This document shows, in pieces, positions 55,799 through 63,455 of a DNA stretch of 64,000 nt. The DNA lies in the NCBI RefSeq assembly GCF_013314895.1, contig NZ_JABTYE010000010.1:62001-126000 (forward strand), given 5' to 3'. The stretch comes from Cupriavidus gilardii (GTDB lineage: Bacteria; Pseudomonadota; Gammaproteobacteria; Burkholderiales; Burkholderiaceae). Position 1 is the stretch's first letter, and every line of letters starts with the position of its first letter. A program made the translations under genes and the position numbers. The notes beneath the pieces were generated by a model. It was not told the origin of the DNA and did not search any database. It was given only the letters and a program-made list of their open reading frames with translations.

Positions 55799-56902
55799 CT
55801 ATCGCGGCGGGGCGCTGCCGGTCGTGTCGTCCGTCGCGCTGGCAGTACTGACGCCGGCCGCGCCGAAGGTCGCCATCTCGCGCAGGAAGGCCACGGCCGA
55901 TACCACCAGCGGATACGCCAGCGCGGCGCCGCTGCCCTCCCCCAGCCGCAGGTCCAGCGCCAGCAGCGGTTGCGCGCCGAAATGGTCCAGCAGCGCGCGA
56001 TGCCCCTGCTCGTGCGAGCAATGCGAGAACACGCAGTACGCCAGCACATCGGGATCGAGACGGCAGGCGACCAGCAGCGCGGCCGACGCGATAAAGCCGT
56101 CGACCAGAATCACCATCCGCTGCGACGCCGCGGCGAGCAAGGCGCCGGCCATCATCGCGATCTCGAAGCCGCCCAGCGCGGCCAGCGCATCGAGCGGTTC
56201 TACCGCATCGGCATGCCGCGCCAGCGCGCGCTGGAGCAACGCCAGCTTGCGCGCCACTCCGGCGTCGTCCAGACCGGTGCCGCGCCCGACGCAGGCGGCG
56301 ATCGGCAGGCCCGCCAGCCGGCTGACCAGGCAGGCGGCAGCCGAGGTATTGCCGATACCCATCTCGCCGAAGCCGATGACATTGGTGCCCTGCGCGGCGT
56401 GGTGCATCACGCGTGCGGCGCCGGCCGCCATCGCGGCCTCGGCCTGCTCGCGCCGCATCGCCGGCTCGTCGATGAAGTTGCGCGTGCCCGCATCGATGCG
56501 ACAGTCCACCAGACCGGGCGCCGCGCCCGGCGGCACGCGCACGCCGGCATCGACGACTTCGAGCACCATGCCGTGCTGGCGTGCGAACACATTGATGGCC
56601 GCGCCGCCTGCGGCGAAATTGCGGACCATCTGCACCGTGACATCGGCCGGGTAGGCGCTGACGCCGGCATCGGCGATGCCATGGTCGGCGGCGAACACGA
56701 TCATCGCCGGCCGCCGCAGCATCGGCCGCGCGGTGCCCTGGATCAGCCCGATCTGCAAGGCCAGCGACTCCAGCCGGCCGAGCGCGCCGAGCGGCTTGGT
56801 CTTGTCGTCGATGGCGGCCTGCAGTGTCGGACGCAGGGTCTTGTCCAGCGGCGCGATCGAGGGCAGTGCGAAATTCGATATGGTGTTCGACACAGTAGTC
56901 AT
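55799..56902 (-). CDS. cobT: nicotinate-nucleotide-dimethylbenzimidazole phosphoribosyltransferase
   Basis: Transfers ribose phosphate from nicotinate mononucleotide to the lower-ligand base. The 367-residue protein has [44 protein letters not shown], and [17 protein letters not shown] near the C-terminus with the catalytic Glu. Length is normal. cobO lies three bases upstream and cobS 39 bases downstream on the minus strand. Confidence 0.96.
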   Translation of the reverse strand: MTTVSNTISNFALPSIAPLDKTLRPTLQAAIDDKTKPLGALGRLESLALQIGLIQGTARPMLRRPAMIVFAADHGIADAGVSAYPADVTVQMVRNFAAGGAAINVFARQHGMVLEVVDAGVRVPPGAAPGLVDCRIDAGTRNFIDEPAMRREQAEAAMAAGAARVMHHAAQGTNVIGFGEMGIGNTSAAACLVSRLAGLPIAACVGRGTGLDDAGVARKLALLQRALARHADAVEPLDALAALGGFEIAMMAGALLAAASQRMVILVDGFIASAALLVACRLDPDVLAYCVFSHCSHEQGHRALLDHFGAQPLLALDLRLGEGSGAALAYPLVVSAVAFLREMATFGAAGVSTASATDDTTGSAPPR

Positions 56903-56905
56903 GGC

Positions 56906-57550
56906 TTACATCTCGATGCCGCGCTGGGCCTTGATGCCTTGCTGGAACGCATGCTTGACCGGCGTCATTTCGGTGACGGTGTCGGCCGCTTCGATCAGCG
57001 CGGGCGGCGCGCCGCGGCCGGTGATCACCACATGCTGCATCGGCGGCCGCGCGCGCAGGTCGGCGATCACGGACTCGACGTCCAGATAGTGCAGCTTCAG
57101 CGCGATATTCAGTTCGTCGAGCAGCACCAGCCCGATCGATGGATCGCGCAGCAGCCCGCGCGCGACCTCCCACGCGGCTTCGGCCTTGGCCACGTCGCGC
57201 GCCCGGTCCTGGGTCTCCCAGGTATAGCCCTCGCCCATCACGTGGAAGCGGCACTGCTCCGGAAAGCGCCGCAGGAACATTTCCTCGCCGCTGGCAAACG
57301 CGCCCTTGATGAACTGGACCACGCCGGCCTGCATGCCATGGCCGAGCGCGCGGATCACCATGCCGAAGCCCGAGCTCGACTTGCCCTTGCCGTTGCCGGT
57401 CGTGATCACGATCACGCCGCGCTCGTCCTGTGCCGCGGCAATCTTCGCGTCCACCACCGCCTTCTTGCGGACCATCCGCGCCTTGTGGCGTTCGTCGCGG
57501 CCGGCGGCCTCGTCGCTGCCCTCGTCGATGTTGTTGTCGTGGTTTGTCAT
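56906..57550 (-). CDS. cobO: cob(I)yrinic acid a,c-diamide adenosyltransferase (CobO/CobA type)
   Basis: Adds the upper adenosyl ligand to reduced corrinoids using ATP. The product has 214 residues with start ATG 57550 (ATG 57589 would overlap btuD by 14 bases). It shows the P-loop VIVITTGNGKGKSSSGFGMVIRALGHG, GVVQFIKGAF, the Walker B-like LVLLDELNIAL, and the C-terminal VTEMTPVKHAFQQGIKAQRGIE. It can serve both synthesis and salvage. It is cotranscribed between btuD and cobT. Confidence 0.94.
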   Translation of the reverse strand: MTNHDNNIDEGSDEAAGRDERHKARMVRKKAVVDAKIAAAQDERGVIVITTGNGKGKSSSGFGMVIRALGHGMQAGVVQFIKGAFASGEEMFLRRFPEQCRFHVMGEGYTWETQDRARDVAKAEAAWEVARGLLRDPSIGLVLLDELNIALKLHYLDVESVIADLRARPPMQHVVITGRGAPPALIEAADTVTEMTPVKHAFQQGIKAQRGIEM

Positions 57551-57575
57551 TGCGGTAAGCGGTTCGGCCGGTACG

Positions 57576-58403
57576 TCATGCCGGTCCATCGGTGGCGATC
57601 AACGCCGTATGCGCGCCCTGCGCGACGGCGACGATCGGCGTGCGCAGCGCGCGCGAACAGTGGGCGGGCGTCAATATCCGGTCCGCCGGCCCGTGCAGGC
57701 AACTGCCGTCCTCGGCCATCAGCAGCGCGTGCGTGGCATAGCGGCGCGCCAGATTCAGGTCGTGCAGGATCAGCATCGCGGTATGGCGGCCCGCGCCGGT
57801 CAGGCGCGCGAGCGTGTCCAGCACGAGGATCTGATGGCGCAGGTCCAGATGCGCCAGCGGTTCGTCGAGCAGCAGCAGCGGCGCCTGCTGCGCCAGCACC
57901 GCGGCCAGCGACACGCGCTGGCGCTCGCCGCCGGACAGCGTCAGCACATCGCGGCCCGCCAGGTCCGCCAGGTCCAGCGCCTCGAGCAGGGCCGCAACCA
58001 CCGCATCGTCGTCGCGACCGCTCCAGCCCCACCCCGACAGATGCGGATGACGGCCGACCGCGACCGCGTCATGCACGGTCATCGAAAAGGTGTCGTGAAT
58101 GGCCTGCGGCAAGTACGCGCGCCGGCGGGCCAGCAGGTCGGGTCGCTGGCGCGACAGCGTCGCGAGCGACTCGTCGCCCAGTCGAACCTCGCCGCGCTCG
58201 GCATGGCGCAGCCCGGCCAGCACCGCCATCAGCGTCGATTTGCCGACGCCGTTCGGACCCAGCACACACCACAGCTCGCCGGGCCGCATCGTCAAGTCGA
58301 GCGCGTCGAACAGCGTTCTGCCGTCCACGCGCAGGCCCAGCCCATGCAGCGACAGCTGCGGACAAGGCACAGTGGGAACGGTCCAGTCGACGGCGGTCGT
58401 CAT
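57576..58403 (-). CDS. btuD: cobalamin ABC transporter ATP-binding protein (BtuD-like)
   Basis: ATPase powering corrinoid import with the BtuC-type permease. The 275-residue protein has Walker A LGPNGVGKSTLM, signature LSGGERQRVSLA, Walker B LLLLDEPLAHLD and the switch histidine in MLILHDLNLA. It lies ten bases after btuC and before cobO. The BtuCD/HemUV/FepC group cannot be told apart by motifs alone; the B12 context decides the call. Confidence 0.93.
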   Translation of the reverse strand: MTTAVDWTVPTVPCPQLSLHGLGLRVDGRTLFDALDLTMRPGELWCVLGPNGVGKSTLMAVLAGLRHAERGEVRLGDESLATLSRQRPDLLARRRAYLPQAIHDTFSMTVHDAVAVGRHPHLSGWGWSGRDDDAVVAALLEALDLADLAGRDVLTLSGGERQRVSLAAVLAQQAPLLLLDEPLAHLDLRHQILVLDTLARLTGAGRHTAMLILHDLNLARRYATHALLMAEDGSCLHGPADRILTPAHCSRALRTPIVAVAQGAHTALIATDGPA

Positions 58404-58413
58404 TGCGGATCCT

Positions 58414-59439
58414 TCATCGCGGCCGGCGCAGCAGCAGGAACAGGAAGGTCGGCACGCCGAGCAGCGCGGTGATGACGCCCACCGGCAGCTGCGCCGGTGC
58501 GATCACGGTGCGCGCGATCAGGTCCGCCGCCATCAGCAGCGTGCCGCCCAGCAGCGCCGCTGCCGGCAGCAGCAGGCGCTGATCGTTGCCCCAGGCCAGC
58601 CGCACCAGATGCGGCACCACCAGCCCGACGAAGCCGATCGAGCCGGCGGTGGTGATCGCCGCCGCGATGGCGACCGATGCAATCAGGTACGCCAACAGCC
58701 GTACCTGGCCGACGCGCACACCGAGCGACTGCGCAAGGGTCTCGCCGAGCAGCATCACGTTCAGCGCGCGCGCCATCGGCAAGATCAGCAGCAGCGCCAG
58801 CACCAGCGTGCCAAGCGCCAGCCCGTAGCTGGCGGTGCCGCCCAGATCGCCGGTCAGCCAGAACAGCATGCCGCGCAGCCGCGCCTCGGGGGCGATGCTC
58901 AGGATCAGCGTGATGACCGCCCCCCAGCCCGCGGCGAGGATCACGCCGGTCAGCAGCAGCCTTGAGCCGGCCTCATGATGGCCGCCCATGACCTGCGGAT
59001 GCAGCAGATCGCGCCGCGCCAGCGTCGCGACCAGCACCATCGACACCAGCGCGCCGCCGGCCGCGCCGGCCTGCACGGTCCACAGCGGCGCCAGCGTCAG
59101 CATCGCCAGCAAGGCGCCGGTGGCCGCGCCGCCCGACACGCCGAGCACATAGGGCTCGGCCAACGGATTGCGCAGCAGCACCTGCATCATGGCGCCGGAC
59201 AGCGCCAGCAGGCCGCCGCAAGCGAACGCCGCCGCGGCGCGCGGCAGGCGCAGCTCGCGCACGATGGCGGCCGCGGTGGGGTCGACCGCGCCGCGATCGC
59301 CCGATCCATCGGCCAGCCCGAACAGCGCGTGCCAGACCTCGCTCAGCGACAGGCCGACGCTGCCGACCGCCAGCGACAGCAGGAACACCGCGACGGCGGC
59401 GCCCGTCAGCAGCGCGCATACGGCTAGCGCGCGCCGCAT
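58414..59439 (-). CDS. btuC: cobalamin ABC transporter permease (BtuC-like)
   Basis: FecCD-family permease with about ten transmembrane helices. With ATG 59439 the protein has 341 residues, starting just before the first helix (RRALAVCALLTGAAVAVFLL). Family segments include LRLPRAAAAFACGGLLALSGAMMQVLLRNPLAEPYVLGVSGGAATGAL, and GFVGLVVPHLVRL near the C-terminal coupling region. An ATG at 59502, nine bases after btuB, would add a 21-residue hydrophilic N-terminus and cannot be excluded. Confidence 0.93.
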   Translation of the reverse strand: MRRALAVCALLTGAAVAVFLLSLAVGSVGLSLSEVWHALFGLADGSGDRGAVDPTAAAIVRELRLPRAAAAFACGGLLALSGAMMQVLLRNPLAEPYVLGVSGGAATGALLAMLTLAPLWTVQAGAAGGALVSMVLVATLARRDLLHPQVMGGHHEAGSRLLLTGVILAAGWGAVITLILSIAPEARLRGMLFWLTGDLGGTASYGLALGTLVLALLLILPMARALNVMLLGETLAQSLGVRVGQVRLLAYLIASVAIAAAITTAGSIGFVGLVVPHLVRLAWGNDQRLLLPAAALLGGTLLMAADLIARTVIAPAQLPVGVITALLGVPTFLFLLLRRPR

Positions 59440-59511
59440 CTCAGCGGCGCCGCGCATCGGCCTGCCCGTTGTCGCTGTCTTCGCTGTCGCCGCTGTCCGC
59501 ATCGATGCGAC

Positions 59512-61473
59512 CTATCGCTGGCGCCAGCCGAGCGTGATGAAGCCCGCCCGGCCCTGCGTGTTGTAGGGGTAGGCCAGCTGATAGTCCTTGTCGAACAGAT
59601 TCTCGACGCGGGCGGCGATGAACCATTGCTTGTCGATGTTGTAGCGCGCGTTGAGGTTGACGATACCGTATCCGCCCAGCGTGCGCGAGCCGCTGTCCCG
59701 GCGCGACGACGACACGATCCACTGCCCGCCGAAGCGCCAGTTGCCGACATCGCGGCCCAGGTCGAGCGCCGCATGCCGGCGTGCGCGGCGCATCAGCTGC
59801 GTGCCGGTCTGCTCGTCGACCGGATTCTGCATGGTGACGCTGGCGGTCACGTCGGTGCCGAGCAGGCGCGCGCGCCACGAGGCCTCGACGCCCTCGACCT
59901 TCGCGCTGCTGACGTTCTGCGCGAGGAACAGGCCGCTGGGCTGCAGCGCCGAGGTGATCAGGTTGTCGTATTGCGTGCGGAAGGCCGTCACGCGCAGCAG
60001 GCCCGCGCCCTTGCTGTCGTACTGCGCGCCGATCTCGACCGAGCGCGCCCGCTCCGGCTGCAGGTTCGGCTGGCCATAGTTGGGGTAGTACAGCTCGTTG
60101 AAGGTCGGCGCGCGGAAGGCATTGCTGGCGTTGGCCAGCAGCTTGAACTGCTCGGTCACGTAGTACCCGTAGCCGGCGAAATAGCTGCCCTTGTCGCCGA
60201 AGTCCGAGTAGTGGTCGTTGCGCAGATTCAGCTGCAGCTGATGCTTGCCGATGCGGCCGTCGTAGCCGCCGAACACCGACACCACGTTGCGGCCGGGCGC
60301 GCCGTACGAGTTCGAATCGAACAGCTGCTGCAGGTATTCGGTGCCGAACATCAGCTGATGGCCCTTGGCCAGCGCGTATTCGTTCTGCCAGGTGAACTGG
60401 CGCGTGCGCGTCTTGAAGCGGCTGTCGAACACGCCGTTCAGCCAGTTGTCGCTGTCGTCCTCGCTCTGCGCGACCTTGAAGCGCGTGGTCCAGTCCGGCG
60501 TGAGCTTGCCGTTGACGAAGGCCGACAGCGTATAGAGCTCGCTGTCGCTGCGCCAGTCGTCGGTGGGTCGCCCGAAGGTGCTGTCGTAGGACAGCTTGCT
60601 CCTGCTGTAGTAGGCGGCGACGCCCGCTTCCCAGTCCGCGGCAAAGCGATGCTTGATCTGGCCCGATACGCTCTTGTTCTCGTAGGGGTTGTCGTTCGGG
60701 TTGGCGCGCGGCTGCAGGCGCGTATTGACCGCCGAGAAGCCATCGGTCTTGAAGATCGAGCCGGTCAGGTTGAACGAGGTATCGCCGACCTGCCCGCCGT
60801 AGCCGACCGTCGCGCGGCGCGTATTGTCGCTGCCGTATTCGACCTGGGCGTTGGCCGCGGGGGGCTTGCCGGCGCCGCTCTTGGTGAAGATCTGCACCAC
60901 GCCGCCGATCGCGTCGGAGCCGTACAGCGCCGACACGTTGCCGCGCACCACCTCGATCCGGTCGATCTCGTCGGGCAGGATATTGGCCAGTTGCGCGGTG
61001 CCGCTGCTGGCCGAGGCGATGCGCACGCCGTCGATCAGGATCAGCGTCTGGTTCGAGTTGGCGCCGCGCATGAACAGCGTCGTGTTGGCGCCCATGCCGC
61101 CGGTGGCGGCCAGTTCCACGCCGGCCTGCGTGCGCAGCAGCGAACGCAGGTCGGGGGCCTGGCTGTTGGCGATCTCCTGCTGCGTGATCACGGTGGTATG
61201 AGGCAGCGCCTCGTCCAGCGGCTGCACGGTGCGCGTGGCGCTGACGACGACCGGCGCCAGCGTGGTGTCTGCGGACGGCGCGGGCTGCTGCGCCAGCGCG
61301 GGCCACGCGCACAGCGTGGTGGCCGACAGCAGCGCGGCATGCGCGGACGAGCCGGTGGCGGCGCGGGCAATATCGCGGGCAATATCGCGGACGGTGGCAT
61401 GGGCGCGGACGCGCGCAGTCGGGCGCGGGGCTGGCAGTGCCAGGCGACGCGACCTCGAAGACGATGAAAGCAT
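59512..61473 (-). CDS. btuB: TonB-dependent vitamin B12 receptor BtuB
   Basis: Outer-membrane 22-strand barrel importing cobalamin with TonB energy. The 653-residue protein has a signal peptide whose hydrophobic core ends at PALAQ (about 61) after an unusually long n-region, then a TonB-box-like TTLAPVVVSATR. The plug follows (LRSLLRTQAGVELAATGGMGANTTLFMRG, ILIDGVR, IEVVRGNVSALYGSDAIGGVVQIFTK), and then the barrel with a C-terminal strand GRAGFITLGWRQR that lacks the usual terminal Phe. The gene follows a cobalamin riboswitch and leads the btuBCD-cobOTS operon. Confidence 0.94.
   Translation of the reverse strand: MLSSSSRSRRLALPAPRPTARVRAHATVRDIARDIARAATGSSAHAALLSATTLCAWPALAQQPAPSADTTLAPVVVSATRTVQPLDEALPHTTVITQQEIANSQAPDLRSLLRTQAGVELAATGGMGANTTLFMRGANSNQTLILIDGVRIASASSGTAQLANILPDEIDRIEVVRGNVSALYGSDAIGGVVQIFTKSGAGKPPAANAQVEYGSDNTRRATVGYGGQVGDTSFNLTGSIFKTDGFSAVNTRLQPRANPNDNPYENKSVSGQIKHRFAADWEAGVAAYYSRSKLSYDSTFGRPTDDWRSDSELYTLSAFVNGKLTPDWTTRFKVAQSEDDSDNWLNGVFDSRFKTRTRQFTWQNEYALAKGHQLMFGTEYLQQLFDSNSYGAPGRNVVSVFGGYDGRIGKHQLQLNLRNDHYSDFGDKGSYFAGYGYYVTEQFKLLANASNAFRAPTFNELYYPNYGQPNLQPERARSVEIGAQYDSKGAGLLRVTAFRTQYDNLITSALQPSGLFLAQNVSSAKVEGVEASWRARLLGTDVTASVTMQNPVDEQTGTQLMRRARRHAALDLGRDVGNWRFGGQWIVSSSRRDSGSRTLGGYGIVNLNARYNIDKQWFIAARVENLFDKDYQLAYPYNTQGRAGFITLGWRQR
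61363..61386. repeat. 12-bp duplication in the btuB signal-peptide coding region
   Basis: GCGGGCAATATC occurs twice in tandem, encoding a doubled DIAR unit in the n-region of the BtuB signal sequence. It is in frame and contributes to the long n-region. Confidence 0.8.
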
Positions 61474-61564
61474 GGTGCTCGAGCGGAAGTGATAGCCTGG
61501 CCCGTTCCCCCGCGGACCGTCTGGCGGTGAGGCTGCGCAGGCGCGATGGCGACCGGCATGCCCG

Positions 61565-61820
61565 CATCCAGGCCGGTATCCGGGCTGGCGATCGGCACCG
61601 CCCGCCTTCCCGGAACCGTCGGTCCAGTGGCGTGTGGGGCGGTGAGGCGAGGCCGGCGGGCGTGGAGACGATCGTGCGATCGGCTCCGGCGCGGCGGCGA
61701 TCGCAATCGCTTACCGTTGCGGGGGCAGCACAGGTTGGCCCGGCATCGCGCGACCGCGCGGCGGACTCCCTGTTTCCCGTTTAACTGCAATCCGGCAGGG
61801 ACCGGATCGCGAGCACCTGA
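61565..61820 (-). ncRNA. cobalamin (AdoCbl) riboswitch controlling btuB
   Basis: Read on the minus strand, the btuB leader shows the conserved elements in order: CAGGTGCTCGCG at the 5' end, AACGGGAAACAGGGAGTCCG, then CCTGTGCTGCCCCCGCAACG (the hallmark core), GGTAAGCG, the B12 box GCCACTGG (61631-61624), GGGAAGGCG, and CAGCCCGGATACCGGCC (61588-61572). Downstream, up to the ATG at 61473, GGCCTGG and CCAGGC could pair in the expression platform. Binding of adenosylcobalamin should reduce btuB operon expression. I see no second copy ahead of cobQ or cobU. Confidence 0.93.
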
Positions 61821-61831
61821 AAACGCGCGTG

Positions 61832-61860
61832 AGTGTAGGCAGTTTGCGGGCCCTCGTCAA
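61832..61860 (-). promoter_or_regulatory. sigma-70 promoter of the btuB operon
   Basis: TTGACG (61860-61855) and TACACT (61837-61832) on the minus strand with exactly 17 bp between them. The predicted start near 61825 is a few bases ahead of the riboswitch 5' end. Confidence 0.8.
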
Positions 61861-62004
61861 ATCGGCGGCGGGCTCGACGCATTGCGGCGCAGCGTGCGCC
61901 TCTGATGCGCTCATTGCGGCCATTGCGCGGAGATCGATGCAACTTCGACGCGAATGCACGGTCACAATCGCTTCGCGCCGTGATGACGCGGACCATGCAT
62001 CGGC

Positions 62005-62010
62005 TAGAAT
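62005..62010 (+). promoter_or_regulatory. -10-like element for the zapB-like gene and zapA
   Basis: GCTAGAAT context with TAGAAT, 34 bases before ATG 62045. No strong -35 is present. Confidence 0.45.
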
Positions 62011-62044
62011 CCCGTTACCTGACACCCTGAGACACGACAGGCCC

Positions 62045-62380
62045 ATGCTGACCGAACTCGAACAACTGGCCGCCAAGATCGGCCGCGTGCTGCACCACGC
62101 GGATACGCTGGCGGCCGAGAACCAGCGGCTGCGCGAGGAGATCGAACGCCTGCAGGCGGAGGCCGCGCAGCTGCGCAGCGATCGCGAAGCGATGGCTGCC
62201 GATCGCGAACTGCTGAACATCAAGATCGAGGAAGCGCAACTGCGCATCCAGTCGATCCTCGACAAGCTGCCCACGGCCACCGACGCGCGCCAGCTGGATC
62301 TGCTCGAGGAAGGCGAGCTGCCTGCCGAGCGCATCCAGGGCGAGCCGCGCGGCGCCCAGCCTTCCGGAGAACACGCATGA
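62045..62380 (+). CDS. ZapB-like coiled-coil protein
   Basis: A 111-residue protein whose first 85 residues form a heptad-patterned coiled coil (LEQLAAKIGRVLHHADTLAAENQRLREEIERLQAEAAQL). The tail is acidic/Pro-Gly and unstructured. Similar short coiled-coil proteins precede zapA in many beta- and gammaproteobacteria and resemble the division-ring factor ZapB. The stop overlaps the zapA ATG as ATGA, so the pair is translationally coupled. A role at the division septum is inferred from this pairing. Confidence 0.83.
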   Translation: MLTELEQLAAKIGRVLHHADTLAAENQRLREEIERLQAEAAQLRSDREAMAADRELLNIKIEEAQLRIQSILDKLPTATDARQLDLLEEGELPAERIQGEPRGAQPSGEHA

Positions 62381-62748
62381 GCGGCAACAAGCAAGTCGAA
62401 GTCCATATCGCGGGGCAGCCCTATCGCTTCGCGATCGCCCCCGAGAACGAGGCCGCGCTGCTCGAAGCGGTGGCGCTGGTCGACAACCAGATGACGCGGA
62501 TCAAGTCCGGCGCCTCGACCAAGGGCGTCGAGCGCGTCGCGGTGATGGCCGCGATCAGCATCGCCTCCGATCTGCTCGCGCTCAAGCGCAAGCAGCAGGA
62601 GGACGGCGCGATTCCGGTGGACGCGGTGCGCGCCCGCATCCGCGAGCTGAACGAGCGCGCCGACGAGGCGCTGCGCCAGTACGCGCATGTCGGCACCAGC
62701 GTGGGCAGCGGCAGCATCGGCAATACCGTTTCTTCGGCGCAATCCTGA
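62377..62748 (+). CDS. zapA: cell division protein ZapA
   Basis: ZapA tetramers crosslink FtsZ filaments at midcell. The 123-residue protein has the N-terminal globular part EVHIAGQPYRFAIAPENEAALLEAVALVDNQMTRIK and a C-terminal helical part (VAVMAAISIASDLLALKRKQQE), with a short Ser/Gly tail. Length is slightly above the typical 100 or so residues. In proteobacteria zapA is commonly followed by the 6S RNA gene, which is also the arrangement here. Confidence 0.93.
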   Translation: MSGNKQVEVHIAGQPYRFAIAPENEAALLEAVALVDNQMTRIKSGASTKGVERVAVMAAISIASDLLALKRKQQEDGAIPVDAVRARIRELNERADEALRQYAHVGTSVGSGSIGNTVSSAQS

Positions 62749-62767
62749 CCCCTTGAACTCCGCGCAG

Positions 62768-62798
62768 GGGCCCACATATGGGCCCTTGTGCAAGGGCC
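62768..62798 (+). promoter_or_regulatory. two overlapping, mutually exclusive hairpins after zapA
   Basis: Hairpin A pairs GGGCCCA with TGGGCCC (62768-62785). Hairpin B pairs GGCCCTTG with CAAGGGCC (62781-62798). They share the middle GGCCC, so only one can form. No U-tract follows. A further stem CTTCAC/GTGAAG (62798-62803 with 62821-62826) follows. Confidence 0.5.
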
Positions 62799-62873
62799 TT
62801 CACCATAGCGGTATATGCATGTGAAGACCGTGCCGCGGCTGCCACGCAAATGTAACGACAAGCCCGGACACGC

Positions 62874-62902
62874 TTGGTATGCGCAGAACCCCGGTGTATA
62901 GT
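62874..62902 (+). promoter_or_regulatory. sigma-70-like promoter in the zapA-6S gap
   Basis: TTGGTA (62874-62879), 17 bp, TATAGT (62897-62902). It predicts a start near A62909, ahead of a hairpin, a small possible reading frame and the 6S candidate. It could be a distal promoter of the 6S gene or of an independent small transcript. Confidence 0.6.
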
Positions 62903-62927
62903 GGAGCCACTGCACGGAGGTACCAAG

Positions 62928-62981
62928 GTGCAGAAACATGGTCGGGTTATCGCGCCCGGCCGCCGTTCTCCTCCATCCTGA
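62928..62981 (+). CDS. possible 17-codon leader peptide
   Basis: A GTG at 62928 is preceded by a perfect GGAGG at 62916-62920, with seven bases between. It opens a frame of 17 codons (reading MQKHGRVIAPGRRSPPS) that ends at TGA 62979-62981. The ribosome site lies in the loop, and the GTG in the stem, of the hairpin CTGCAC/GTGCAG (62910-62915 with 62928-62933). It starts about 20 bases after the predicted transcription start. Codon evidence is too short to judge, and it may be chance inside a non-coding RNA. Confidence 0.25.
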   Translation: MQKHGRVIAPGRRSPPS

Positions 62982-62991
62982 TTAGAAACGG

Positions 62992-63051
62992 CAAACGTCT
63001 GACCTCCCCCGGACTTCGATGTCCAGGCCCAATTGGATAGTCAGACGTTTG
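62992..63051. repeat. perfect 12-bp inverted repeat before the 6S RNA candidate
   Basis: CAAACGTCTGAC (62992-63003) and GTCAGACGTTTG (63040-63051) with a 36-base centre that contains a smaller GGAC/GTCC stem. As RNA it would be a long stable stem. As DNA it could be a regulatory dyad overlapping the proximal 6S promoter region. Confidence 0.8.
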
Positions 63052-63055
63052 ACAG

Positions 63056-63230
63056 TTTCCCTGCCTGGTTCGCGAAGGTCATAACTCCTTGAACCGATAT
63101 GCATTGCATGGTGCGGGATGATGCCGTGTGGGCGAGCGCGTCACAGTGTTCATAGCGTAGGTCTCGAACCTGGGCTCCCTGAATAGGTGATGTACCCGAA
63201 ATGCGGCTTCCGCAGCCACACTGAACCTCA
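63056..63230 (+). ncRNA. ssrS: 6S RNA
   Basis: 6S RNA mimics an open promoter and sequesters sigma-70 RNA polymerase in stationary phase. The stretch TTCGCGAAGG...CTCCTTGAACCGATATGCAT resembles the 5' half of E. coli 6S (UUCGC-AAG, then CCUGAGCCGAUAUUUCAU). The terminal stem can be drawn from GGTTCGCGAAG (63067-63077) and CTTCCGCAGCC (63207-63217) with one bulge on each side, enclosing a long internal region as expected for the central bubble. The position downstream of zapA is the conserved location. End points are approximate; an Rfam covariance search would settle them. Confidence 0.75.
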
Positions 63231-63278
63231 CTTGGGTTCAGGATGCCGACCCAACGGCCGAGGCGGGGACCCCATGCA

Positions 63279-63315
63279 AGAGGCGATGGTCTTTGGACCA
63301 TCGCCTCTTTTTTTT
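63279..63315 (+). terminator. strong intrinsic terminator after the 6S RNA candidate
   Basis: A perfect 13-bp stem AGAGGCGATGGTC/GACCATCGCCTCT (63279-63291 with 63296-63308), loop TTTG, and an eight-T run. Confidence 0.93.
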
Positions 63316-63455
63316 GCCGGCGTATTGGCCCATGGTGTGAATGCCAGTGCGGGCGACGAAGGCGCTTTCACGGTATGCTTGCCGCGTCGCGCCACTGCTG
63401 CAATGCCCTTGCCGCGTCCTCGCGATGCCGTTCCGACCCTCCATGACGTGCAAGC

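Noticed and set aside
54752..58582. A 1276-codon plus-strand frame across cobS, cobT, cobO and btuD
   Set aside because: It crosses four well-supported genes on the opposite strand and encodes low-complexity Arg/Gln/Ala sequence.
61188..61790. A 200-codon minus-strand gene upstream of btuB
   Set aside because: It is a chance frame across the cobalamin riboswitch and the btuB N-terminus.
61829..62044. N-terminal extension of the ZapB-like protein
   Set aside because: The extra 72 codons cross the -10-like element at 62005 and are not coiled-coil; ATG 62045 fits the family.
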